Assembly: GCA_022813625.1 (NCBI GenBank)
Contig: JAKLMB010000001.1
Coordinates: 1,860,001-1,924,000, forward strand
Direction of reading: 5' to 3'
DNA length: 64,000 nt
Source of the DNA: Aaosphaeria pasadenensis
Taxonomy: Eukaryota; Ascomycota; Dothideomycetes; Pleosporales
Below the pieces are notes generated by a model. That model saw only the letters and a program-made list of their open reading frames with translations. It was not told where the DNA came from and ran no database searches. This document shows positions 44,038-54,292 of the stretch, one piece after another (position 1 is the first letter of the stretch; every line of letters begins with the position of its first letter). Both the position numbers and the translations under genes were made by a program.

Positions 44038-45672
44038 TCATGATCGGCCAGTCATCTTGAGACAACCTTGCACTATCGGAAATGCGACTGCTTTCCTGTT
44101 CTTCCATACACCCACGAGCTGCTGCTGCCAATACAAATACGCCAGCAGTGCTAACACGGGGAACGAAACGACCCAGAACACCCAAGCCCTCTGTTGTCCT
44201 GGCAAGAAATCCCCGCCCATTGAGAAAATGCTCGCGACCGTCGAAAGCGGTATGAATAACATCGTCAAAACGGTAATCCTCGACAAGCTCTGGGCATTGC
44301 CGTTGGACACGCGAGCCTCCTGAATCGTGCAGCGGTTCAGGTATCCCGTAGCGAGTGCATTCGCCATCCCGTCCACCGCGCGAGTGAGGTCTTGTATAGA
44401 TCTCCAGCCGTCGATCTCCCATCGCGGGGGGTTGTTCTCTAGGATTGCCGCGGGAGTGTCTACGCCAACTGCAATCATGTTGTCAGACAACTCGTGGGAG
44501 AACTGCTTCATGGCCGCGCAGCTGCCGACGATGAAGTTGAAGAACTCATTGTTCCAACTTGATAAGCTGCCCTCCGAGAAGCTTGAGAGGAATTCGTGTT
44601 TCAGGGAGCTCTTTTGGATGCTGATCAGATTTAGGTAACGCCGTCGCATGAACGAGGTCAGGGTTGAGATAATCCATTTGCGAGGTAGTGTCACGACATC
44701 GATCGGATGTATGATATCATGTCCATTCTTGAACATCTCGCTTTCCATCATCTGGATGGTATCATCGAACAGGGATGTGTACCCAGGAAGCACGTAACTC
44801 CTCTCCCACTGTGCCGAATTCTCCGGAAGTTGATCAAGCGGATTTATCTCCGGATTTAGAAAGTGTTTCGGCATCGACTTCTCATCTCTAAGTCGAGGGC
44901 GGAGCGGGAATATCTGACGCGAAGGTAGACACTGAACGTAATCCACGAGCGGAGGATCGACAAGCAACACTGCATCCCACGATCCATCCGGCCTCACTGG
45001 CGAGCTCCAGAACGACATCGTGTGGTGGCTTCTCGCCTCATCGTACAGTAGCCCATTTCGACTATACGTGTGAAGGTACCGACAGACGTTTGCGTTAAAC
45101 GCATATATGCTGCTAGCCGTGTGATTCGGTGCATCGACTTCGACTCGGTGGGACGTCGCGTACCGTAAACAGAATTGCGCCTTCGAGTACCGTCGAAAAG
45201 GGCTGCGATGATTAAATGTCGATGACGCCGGGTCGTCCCAGTGACTTGCAAAAACTGTCGGTGGTATGCGTAATCTCGAACCAAGGGCCAGGATGTGATG
45301 ACATGGTAGATCTTCCAATATGAAAAGTCGTTTCTGTGGTTGAGTATCTGGAGATGTTCTCGTCGACGCCTTCCAAAGGCAGCGGTCGAGCTCTTCCGAA
45401 CTCGCAAACTTCGTGGTATGTACTTCATCTTCGATGCTCAGATCGATCAACGCACATCTTCCACGTTCCCTGTCGACTGCTGTTTGGTTCGCAATGGCGG
45501 CGGCAAAATCTGGGAAGAACGGTTGGATCTGGTCTTGTATCAAACTCATATATTCGAGTTCTTCTTCGCTGAGGAAATGATGTGTAGCGCCCCATGATTT
45601 GGAGAAAGACGTTCCGTTAGAATGACTGCTTCCAACGGAAGCGGAGGCCGAATGTGCTATCATCGTTACCAA
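44038..45672 (-). CDS. CorA-like fungal membrane protein lacking the GMN motif
   Basis: Single exon, 544 aa. The long N-terminal part is soluble with no known domain (an aromatic-rich middle such as HTMSFWSSPVRPDGSWDAVLL). The C-terminus has two transmembrane segments, ITVLTMLFIPLSTVASIFSM and AWVFWVVSFPVLALLAYLYW, joined by GGDFLPGQQR, the topology of CorA Mg2+ channels. The canonical G-M-N selectivity motif after TM1 is replaced by SMGG. A helix preceding TM1 (NRCTIQEARVSNGNAQSLSR) matches the CorA stalk. Function beyond CorA-like topology is unknown. Confidence 0.8.
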   Translation of the reverse strand: MVTMIAHSASASVGSSHSNGTSFSKSWGATHHFLSEEELEYMSLIQDQIQPFFPDFAAAIANQTAVDRERGRCALIDLSIEDEVHTTKFASSEELDRCLWKASTRTSPDTQPQKRLFILEDLPCHHILALGSRLRIPPTVFASHWDDPASSTFNHRSPFRRYSKAQFCLRYATSHRVEVDAPNHTASSIYAFNANVCRYLHTYSRNGLLYDEARSHHTMSFWSSPVRPDGSWDAVLLVDPPLVDYVQCLPSRQIFPLRPRLRDEKSMPKHFLNPEINPLDQLPENSAQWERSYVLPGYTSLFDDTIQMMESEMFKNGHDIIHPIDVVTLPRKWIISTLTSFMRRRYLNLISIQKSSLKHEFLSSFSEGSLSSWNNEFFNFIVGSCAAMKQFSHELSDNMIAVGVDTPAAILENNPPRWEIDGWRSIQDLTRAVDGMANALATGYLNRCTIQEARVSNGNAQSLSRITVLTMLFIPLSTVASIFSMGGDFLPGQQRAWVFWVVSFPVLALLAYLYWQQQLVGVWKNRKAVAFPIVQGCLKMTGRS

Positions 45673-47651
45673 CTTGTTCCAGAAGTATACAACAATGCAA
45701 CAAACGATGTGTTACTCAACGATGAATGGAGTTAGAGAACCAGAACTAAACTTGCAAGCGTTTAATTATGAACAAGACGAACTATATCACAGCCCTACAA
45801 TCTCACCCTCCCAGCCGCCTGTTCCACTCCACTCCAAACCACACCACACAAACGCCTCCGCCAAAACCGCCCCCATTCACCCTCCCCACTGACCGATTCT
45901 CGTCTACCGCCGACATTACTTTGAAACACACGTGTAGTTCGGGCGCCCACTACCTCTTTCAGTAATAATCCCCTCGTGTCGGAAATGTCCTCGTAAGGCT
46001 GAAACGTCCTCCTTCCGAGCCCTCGACGAATCGGAGGAGTTATCAGTGTTTTGCTGAGTGGTTCATCCGAGTTTGTGTAAATTGACGTTTACAGAGCGTT
46101 CTTTGGTAATGGTAACCAAATTTAGTTCTCCAGTTCTCGTTTGTTTTTGGTTGCTTCGTGTATACTGCAAATACCTTCGATTATGTACGGAGTATAGACA
46201 TAATCTCATCACTATGGGAATCCCACCACGATAGAGACAGTGCAAAGTATCTCACAATCGTTCAAGCCGCACCTCCACCTGACCTGAATCCTCAACACTC
46301 CCTCAAACACTCATAAACAAGCCATTCCTCAATACCTACATGTACCGCGTGGTCACCTCTCCCCACGCCCTCGCCTCCGCCTCTATCTCCCACATCCAAC
46401 AACATTGTCTCAAAAGCACGCAAGTTTCAGCTGGACGCGTGCCCGCTGCTTTGGTACGAGTACGCCATGTGGCGTAAACAACTACTGTAAGTGTAGGGAG
46501 AACATGGCTCGAGTTTGTGCTTGTGTTGTACATGGGGCGTTAAATGCGGCGTTGTGATTGGCTGGGGGTGGTTGTGTATGAACGCCTATGTTTCATGGTT
46601 GTTCCTTCGCGATATGGAGTGCTGCCTTAGGCATTTATGTCGAGGATGGTAAAAGACTGTGTGTACACTACGTGCAAGTAGATGATTTGTGATCAGGGGG
46701 ACAGAAGAATTCTGGAAGAGTTTGTCTTTCTAGAAGGTCGACAGAAATCCCCACAAAGATACTCGCAATAACTACTACAACAATACACAACCCATCCAAT
46801 AGAGAGAACATTCATTTTCAACCTCTATACGGAGGACACAACCCCATAATCAAGCAAACATAGTCAGCCCTCCACCTCCCTTCCGATATGCTCTTCCTTC
46901 TAGAAAATGTGGGGTAATATGCATGCATTGTATCCAACCCCGGTGGCCTTTTCAAAATGTCAATCAACATTAGCCGAAACTATATGAACACGATACCACC
47001 ACCCTTGTTCCTTTTCCCCCGCAGAAATAAAAAGAGCCGCAGGACCGAACTGACTGGGATTTCCAAATAGACATTCCGTTGTTAAACGTAGAGGTTGGAG
47101 AAGAGCGTGTAGGTTGAACCAAAGGGCGAGAGGAGGGGAGAAAAGATGTAGTAAATCAGTGTGATGAACAGACACTTATAGCTCGTCCATCTTGTGCTGA
47201 GACAGAAAAGAAATATTGAGAAGGAATACTAGTCACATATATAGGAACTTTTCATACATCTACCGGAAGCGGATCAACGGCGCCTTGCGAAGGATACTAC
47301 CACTATCCCCACGTTTTATTTCCTGACCTGTTTATATCCATCCTTCTCCCACATTGTGTTTCCCGATCCGGCTATTGCGTCGGTTCAATGAAGTCTTGGA
47401 CATGGATATTTGAACGACACGCAACGGACGGTTCAATATATGCGGATGATTTTTAGTTCACTTGGGGATATGGGGATACCCAGGTGACCGAATATGTTGT
47501 GGATGTGTAGGGATGGCAAGCACCAGGAATAGATTGTCAACTGCTTATATAAAGGCGTTTCTGAGGGTTTGTTTTTATGTTATAGACCCCCGTGGCCTGG
47601 AGACACATAGGTACCTTTTCGTTGCTAATTCCTTTGTAAGAGACATCAAAA
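45673..47651. other. 2-kb divergent gene-free region
   Basis: Contains C/T-rich tracts (45830-45890, 46265-46400) and the promoter of the CE15-like gene. No supported gene. Confidence 0.5.
47546..47554 (+). promoter_or_regulatory. TATA box of the CE15-like gene
   Basis: TATATAAAG about 100 bp before the ATG at 47652. Confidence 0.5.
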
Positions 47652-48993
47652 ATGAGGTTCGAAATACCAACGCTCCTCGCCTTCGCGGCCAACACCGCCC
47701 ACGCCCTCCCCACCGCACCATCCGACATCCTCGACCTCCTCCCCCGACAAGGCGCCGGAAACATAACATGTCCCGCAACCCCCAACCCGATGCCCAAAGC
47801 CGCGGACCTCCCCGCCGTGAAAACCATGCCCGACCCCTTCCTCTACCTCGACGGCAAGACGCGCGTGCAGAGCAAGGAAGAATGGCTCGCGTGCCGGCAA
47901 CCCGAGATCATGAAGCTCCTCCAGGAATACCAGTATGGATACTACCCTGACCACTCGCTCGAGACGGTGACCGCGACGCGGTCGGGTACGAAATTGGATG
48001 TCACGGTTGCGGTGGGCGGGAAGAGTGCGACGATCTCTGCGACGTTGAATTTGCCGTCCGGGAGTGGGAAGTTTCCGGTTGTGATTTCGATTGGCGGGAT
48101 GGATACGAAGGCGTACACGACGGCGGGGATTGCGGTGGTCACGTTTGATTATGGGAAGGTGGCTGCGGATAGTAATAGCAAGTCTGGGAGCTTTTGGACG
48201 TTGTATAGTGGGAAGGATATTGGTGAGTAGCAAACTTCCCCTTAATGCTCTTGTATTCCTGCGGATCGGGTCTGACAATGTGGGTAGGCGTGCTGACTGC
48301 TTGGGCTTGGGGTTTCCATCGTGTGCTTGATGGAATCGAGTTGAAGGTTCCGGAGATCGATGCCACGAAGTCGGGCGTCACAGGATGCTCTCGACTGGGC
48401 AAGGCTGCGTTGGCCGCCGGTCTGTTCGACAAGCGCATCGCAGTGACTATGCCAATGTGCTCTGGCGTACAGGGAGCTGGACCTTACCGCTACAGCCTCA
48501 GTGGACAGGGGGAGAATCTCGAGAACTCGGTGAGTACTGCATAAACTGACATGTCGAAACGACAAATCTTTTTAACGAGCCTCCCCTCTAGAAATCCGGA
48601 GCCGGTTGGTGGACTTCAAGCGGCATCTCCCAATTCGTCGGCAAATCCACCCAACTCCCATACGACGCGCACACGATCGTAGCCGCCATCGCCCCCCGCG
48701 CCGTGATCCTCGAGCAGAACTCCGGAGACCAGTTCACCGACTCCAAGGGCACCGCCACAGTGACTTTCCCCGCCGCGAAGGTGGTGTACAACTTCCTCGG
48801 CGCGGGCGAACAGCTCGGGATGTCCATCCCGTCAGGCGGACACTGCGACATGAACGGATACGGTGCGGTGCTACCGTTCGTGCAGAAGGTTCTCCAGGGG
48901 AAGACACCGAGTAAGAATTTCGATGACTTGGGGAGTTGGAAGGCGATGCCGGAAGCGTATCCTTGGGCGACTAATGTACCGAAGGCAACTTGA
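47652..48993 (+). CDS. CE15 glucuronoyl-methylesterase-like enzyme, secreted
   Basis: Three exons (47652-48222, 48288-48529, 48592-48993) give 404 aa. Signal peptide about 1-19 (MRFEIPTLLAFAANTAHAL). The nucleophile motif VTGCSRLGKAAL (G-C-S-R-x-G-K) is diagnostic of CE15, as are WAWGFHRVLDGIE just upstream and the catalytic His in SGGHCDMNGYG. CE15 enzymes cut lignin-carbohydrate ester bonds at 4-O-methyl-glucuronoyl residues. Where fungal members have the acid in a QESG motif, this one reads MCSGVQGAGPYR; a Glu lies instead in AVILEQNSGDQ. No CBM1. GC-rich first exon compared with neighbours. Confidence 0.88.
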
Positions 48994-49043
48994 GGCGCTG
49001 ATTTCGATACCAAGTAAACAAATCACTGATTTTATTGAACCGT

Positions 49044-49458
49044 TCACTTCTTCTGCTGAGACTCCTTCTGTGCATCCGTATATGCAGCGCTGTATCGGTA
49101 AGACGACCACTCGGAAACACCAAAGAACGTCTAAGACATCATCTTAGCTCAACTCTCTCTCTCTTCCTATCATACATCACAACATCAGGAAACCCGTTGA
49201 ACGAATACTCACAAGAAACATAAACAGCCCCACCAAAAAGAAAACCCCCTGATCCTGCACATGCCACTGCCTGACATTATAGCAGAAAGCCGCCACCAGC
49301 ACCGCGACCATGAGCGCGCGGAAACTCGACGCATTCTTCCGCTCCCCTGATTCGTGGCGCGACAGCGAGGCGGTGAGACTTGCGTTCTGGCGTTCGAGGA
49401 TCGCGAGTCTGCTGCTTTCGTCTGTTTCTGTGTTGAGAGGGGGTTTGGGATCGGACAT
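49044..49458 (-). CDS. Small conserved-looking membrane protein, unknown function
   Basis: Two exons (49458-49213, 49130-49044) give 110 aa. Exon 1 alone is open to a stop further on, but TTT CTT|GTGAGT is a perfect donor and the next exon after CTTAG continues in phase to TFFGVSEWSSYRYSAAYTD and a Lys/Gln tail. Residues 20-45 form a likely short coiled coil (LAILERQNASLTASLSRHE). Two hydrophobic helices follow (ALMVAVLVAAFCYNV; GVFFLVGLFMFLTFFGV). It converges with the CE15-like gene, with 50 bp between stops. I do not recognise a named family. Confidence 0.62.
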
Positions 49459-50026
49459 TTTTTTTTGGTTTGAGGATAAGTGAATTAAGGGGGTGAGCAG
49501 GTAATTGAGGTCGGGTTGGCTAAGTTGATGATCGAAGGAACGTGGCGTCTGTTCCGACGGATGGATGGACGTTGGCTAGCGGTACGATTCCGAGTGACGT
49601 CATAGCTCAATGTTTAAACATTCCGTTCTAATCATTCAGAGATGCAACTCAGCAGAATGATTCCTCCTCATGAACGACCCGAAATGACGCTGATACTGAT
49701 ACACGCAACGAGTGGGCAGACGTTTTTTAATCTATAGATGGGGCAAGGTAGCACAACATAAACTTGTGCTTCCTGTCCCATCCACGGAAAATTATATTTG
49801 GTTTTCTAATTCTATATACTTGTCTACTCCTCCATAAAATCCTCCAGTCTTCTGGCCGACATTTCACATCCCAGATATACACACTGCATCTATCCAATCA
49901 CAACTGCCACCATATCGCTCCTTGACTGAACTCCACATGTCAGAGCAGGATAGGTCACATCGAATCCAAGCTTTTCAGCATGAATCAACGCAATTTACCC
50001 CAACTCCTGCGTACAAGTCTTGCAGA
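49459..50026. other. Intergenic spacer
   Basis: Promoter of the small membrane protein and 3' flank of the sugar permease. Nothing else recognised. Confidence 0.5.
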
Positions 50027-51751
50027 CTAAACACCCCTCTCGGCACCGACCTTCTCCTCGTACTTGTGGAAAGTCTCGGTATCCTCAACGTGGTTGGCCT
50101 CATGGAAAACGTCAACATTAGTGGTTGCGAACTTCCTGGCCGGCACCTTCTTCTCGAAGAGCAAGTCAAGCTCAGCGAAACTACGGCCCTTGGGCTCGGG
50201 AAGCCTGAAATAGGTGTAAATGATGCAGAGGAAGCAGCTGCCACCCCAGAAGAAGCCAGCGAAGTTCTGCCAGTTCCACATAGTGGGGTTGAGCATGTAG
50301 GGAGTGAGGACGGAGCAAATGATGCTGACAATGTTGTACAAGTTGCGACCTAGGACGATTGTCTTGATCTGCAGACGGCGGGTGGACAGTTCGGCGACGA
50401 GCGAGTAGCAGACGGTTCCGACGGTAAGCTGGTAGAACATGGCCCAGACGATCATGATGGCGCCAGTCGCGAGTGCACCCTGTTGGCGGTTTGACTCGGG
50501 GATGAGCCCGAGGAAACCCATGATCATAAGCATGCAGAATAGACCGCACAATCCACCCAAGTACAGTGTACGTCGGCCGAGGTTGAATTGACTCATCAAG
50601 AACCAGGCGCCGAAGACACCAGCCATGTTGATACCATACTGTCCCAGGGCGAAGTCGTAAGCAGTGGCAGGATCGAGACCAGCCTGTTGGAGGAAGTAAC
50701 TAGAGTAGCCGGAGAAGGAATTTCCAGAAAGGTTCTGGATTGCCCAGGCCATGCACACGATCTCAGTACGGCGGAGATCAGTGCCCCTGAAGCAGTCGAG
50801 ATAGCTGGCTCCGTGGGTGATCTTCTCCTCGAGGGCCGTGGTATGGGCCATCATGGCAACGGTCTCATCGGCGTTGAAATCAGTCTCCTTGTTAAGACTG
50901 GTAAGACGGAGAAGGGCCTGCTTGGCGTCACCAATGCGACCTTTTCTCACAAGCCACCAGGGAGACTCTGGTGCCATGTAGATTCCGACGAGGAGAGGTA
51001 CTGGCCACATCCACTGGAGAGCATAGGGAATTCGGTAAGACCATTCGTCGTCACGACCAAGCATAGATTTGATAACGCCAATTCCGATGACTTGTCCAAG
51101 ACCCCAGCAGAAGTTGACATAGGTAGTTACTGTTCAAAGTCAACAATTTGTCCATAAAGGGAGATATAGCAATTACTTACGGTAACCACGGAGCGCGATG
51201 GGGCAAACCTCAGAAGCATAGGTGATGGTGAGTGTCTGGAAGACACCCCACGGAATACCGCACAGAATCTCCGCAACCAACAGGTGGGTGGTGTTCTGCG
51301 CAGTGAAGAAGATGGCGGTCCAAGCGATGATGAGGGTAAGGCACGTCATGACGGTGTACCTGTACCCAAACTTCTCACTGGCCCATCCGTTGATGAAGAG
51401 ACCAAGGATCTCACCGACACCAGCACCATTGCTCAGGCCGGACTGCCACGCAGCGGAGAGCTCATAGGTGCCATCGGGCTGCAAGTCGCCGTACTTTTCC
51501 TTGAACTTGGGGAAGCCGTAGAAATTGGAAAGCAGGCACTTGTCGTAACCCTCCATGACGATGCAGGTGGAGATGAGGACGGACCAGCCAACAGCCTTAG
51601 GGTAGAGCTTGAGGCCTTGCCACAAGGACATGTTTTGTTCCTTTTCGGTGGCAGCTTTGGCATTGACGAGGACCTTGTCCATTGCGGTGACCGAGTCACT
51701 GCGATGGACATTGGCGTCCACCGTCTGGATGTCTTGCTTCTCATCCGCCAT
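50027..51751 (-). CDS. MFS sugar permease, maltose/alpha-glucoside type
   Basis: Two exons (51751-51181, 51129-50027) give 557 aa. Sugar-porter signatures: GYDKCLLSNFYGFPKF after TM1, NGWASEKFGYR between TM2 and TM3, TYASEVCPIALRGYLTTYV across the intron, MAPESPWWLVRKGR (PESPR-like loop), and RLPEPKGRSFAELDLLF before the C-terminal tail. The PESPWW form and the ITYASEVCP block are typical of Mal31/Agt1-like alpha-glucoside:H+ symporters. About twelve TM helices, plasma membrane. Fits the plant-polymer and sugar uptake lifestyle implied by the nearby secreted hydrolases. Confidence 0.94.
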
Positions 51752-54292
51752 GGTGCGGTGTCTCTGTTGTTCGTTCCTGGGAGGGGAAGTCAGTCAGAAC
51801 GCCGATCCAAAAGAATCCGGGGACCGGGGTAGCCTTATATTCTGGAGGGTTGGAGGTGCATGCATGGGGTAAAGCAAGGTAGGATGGCCAGCCGTGCCAC
51901 CCAGCCAGCCAGACAGGTTACAGGTATCTAGTGAATGCGGGGTGACAGAACAGGGTGCAAGGGTAGCTTGGGGTTGCATCCTGGGGCAATACGACGATCG
52001 GGTAGAGCACACAGCATCTAGGGCATACCTCGGAACCAGTACTTACATGAATCAGTTGTTTTAGGATCGAAAGACCGGGACTAATTTATTTGCGATAGTC
52101 CAGGTCCGATGCTGCCCCAGAAGGTGCGGTGCGTCGGCCTGCAAATGGGTGATGAACAGAGTTTAGGAGATTGGAAAACGTCTTGACTATCTGGGCGATG
52201 GCCCTGGAGACAGATTGGACAGAATGGTTTGGTGAGGGGGTGGGATGCGCGCGTGACCAGTAGAATACGAAGGGCAAGGACGATCTCTCGTGAAAACTTG
52301 GCTTTGGATTGGGATCGATTGTTTCGTCTTTGGTGTTGGTGGTGGTTGAGGAAGAGTCGAGGCAGGTGACAGGTGACGGGAGCCGATTCGAGGTTTTAAA
52401 GGGGATGGGAGCTTTCGCGGGGAACGGAGGAAACCGCCAACGCGAGGATGGAAATGGAATGGTATTGTTGCCTTGTGTTGGGAAGTGGATTAACTCAGCG
52501 ATGGACACTTGGTGTCTGTGTTCAGATGTCGAAATGCGAGTTCCCTGGTTGTTTCGTCGAGGAGGACGAGGCAAAATACGATATAATTTTGCTGATGGTC
52601 CGATCTGAGTGGTCGAATCTCTCGTGCCTTCCTCTTTAAGGTTAGATGTCATCCAATCTGCCGAGAGAATCCACCACCAGCCGAGCAGACCGTCTCTTCG
52701 TTATCCAACGCTACTCACGCTATATTCCTGTTCCTTGCCGTAGTAACCTACTAAGTAGTAGCACAAGTACCCTGAACGGAGTAGTTCATCTCCTATCCAG
52801 CTGTTTGTAGACTTGTATTGTCGCCTGGACTCTGCAGATACATGAGCGGTGAGGTGGATACGTGAATACGCGGGTCTCTATAAGATCTTCTGTGTATCAA
52901 AATCAACATTAACACCAATGTAAATATACATGTAACGTCTCTCCGATAGTTAATGAGAATACCATCAGAGAATTCCATAATTTGATTACAAGTCTCGTAC
53001 GAGCTTTCTATCATCGAACATCGGTTCCTGATGGGCATTTGAAGACGCTAATCCCAAACAAGCATATCCGCCTCAAAGCTTCCCACCTACCGAGGTCTAG
53101 TTACGCTTAACTCCGTCTTTCCGCCGCCTCTCTCTATGTCTACTACTGTTCGTCACCATCAAACGTTATGTCGACTGAGAACAGTATAAACTGTACTGGT
53201 AATGATGCACGAAATAACCGCCTTCTATCGCCACCCTCTCGATACCACGCAGGCCGATTGATATCTCTAGAACCGAAGATTGATCATATCAAGCCCACTG
53301 TCCACACATTACCAATTTCTCACAATTCCATGTCCCTACATGTCGAAAACAACTACTTATACAATCGGCACCGGACTCCTCTCCGCAATCCATATCAGGA
53401 TACTCTCCCCCATATTCCCAACCGAGCTTTTCGTATTCACCCCTCATTCTACACTCCCCTAACCACAAAAGAGACATTAGAGACTAAGGTAGGAATCTCT
53501 ACGCGAATACCCATCTCGATTATTTCCCCGCCTGGGGAAATCAAGAAGGGAGTATATTCCCCCGCAAATACCTCCCCAGCCCTATCTATGTTCATCTGGG
53601 GTTCTGACACTCCTTCGATCCCTGCTAGCTTCTATCATGCATGTTACAACTACTGTTCTTACTCTAGACGTTCAAGTAGCCGAGCCGTCAGCCTGGATAT
53701 TGAATGTGTTTGAACTGTTTTGGGGATAGATGGGTGGGAAGGCACATAGCGCTAGCAGCCAGCCTTTTACATGTTTGCAACTTTAAATGGTCTAGTCTCA
53801 GCGGACGGAATTCCTGCGAGAGGAGTGAATTACTGCAACAGGAAAATGCAGAGGTGGCGTAATTATGTTTACTTTAAAAGTTTTATTATAGCGAGCCATC
53901 TGCAGGACCATGCGTTCTTTGAGACCTTAGCGAAGATTGTTTACCAACGTTGCTGGGCTGGATCATGACGTCAAAATGAGTGAAGGCACGTAAGTGAAGC
54001 TGTTCATACAGTATTTTCAATCCTTATTTCCGCCATCTCTATGTGCCAGTGCATGGATTGGTGGGTAAGGTGTAAAAATCATACTGCTCGTAACGTCTGT
54101 CCCCACCTCACAAAAAGGCACTGACTGGCAGTACGGGAAGGTCGAATACAGCGATGAGAATGAGGGAGATGGCTGGTGCCGAATCTCATTTTAAATTCGT
54201 GGACGATGCCCCCAACTGTGCTTCAAAGTTTACAAAGACAGCTAAGATGTCTCAAAACGTCGCAAGAAAAGAAACATGGAACGACAATAATG
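51752..54292. other. 2.5-kb stretch without a convincing gene
   Basis: The left part is the long leader of the sugar permease. A minus frame (52086-52652, 188 codons) and a plus frame (53168-53713, 181 codons, Ser/Pro/Tyr-rich) have no domain, signal peptide or splice support, and I do not call them genes. Plus 54154-54375 overlaps the end of the NLR gene antisense. Confidence 0.45.

Noticed and set aside
47646..48278. 210-codon minus-strand frame antisense to the CE15-like gene
   Set aside because: Shadow frame of the GC-rich first exon; no motif.
52086..52652. 188-codon minus-strand open frame in the sugar-permease leader
   Set aside because: Pro/Ser/Thr/Arg-rich without recognisable motifs; more likely 5' leader or promoter sequence.
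53168..53713. 181-codon plus-strand open frame
   Set aside because: Low-complexity composition, no domain, signal peptide or splice context.
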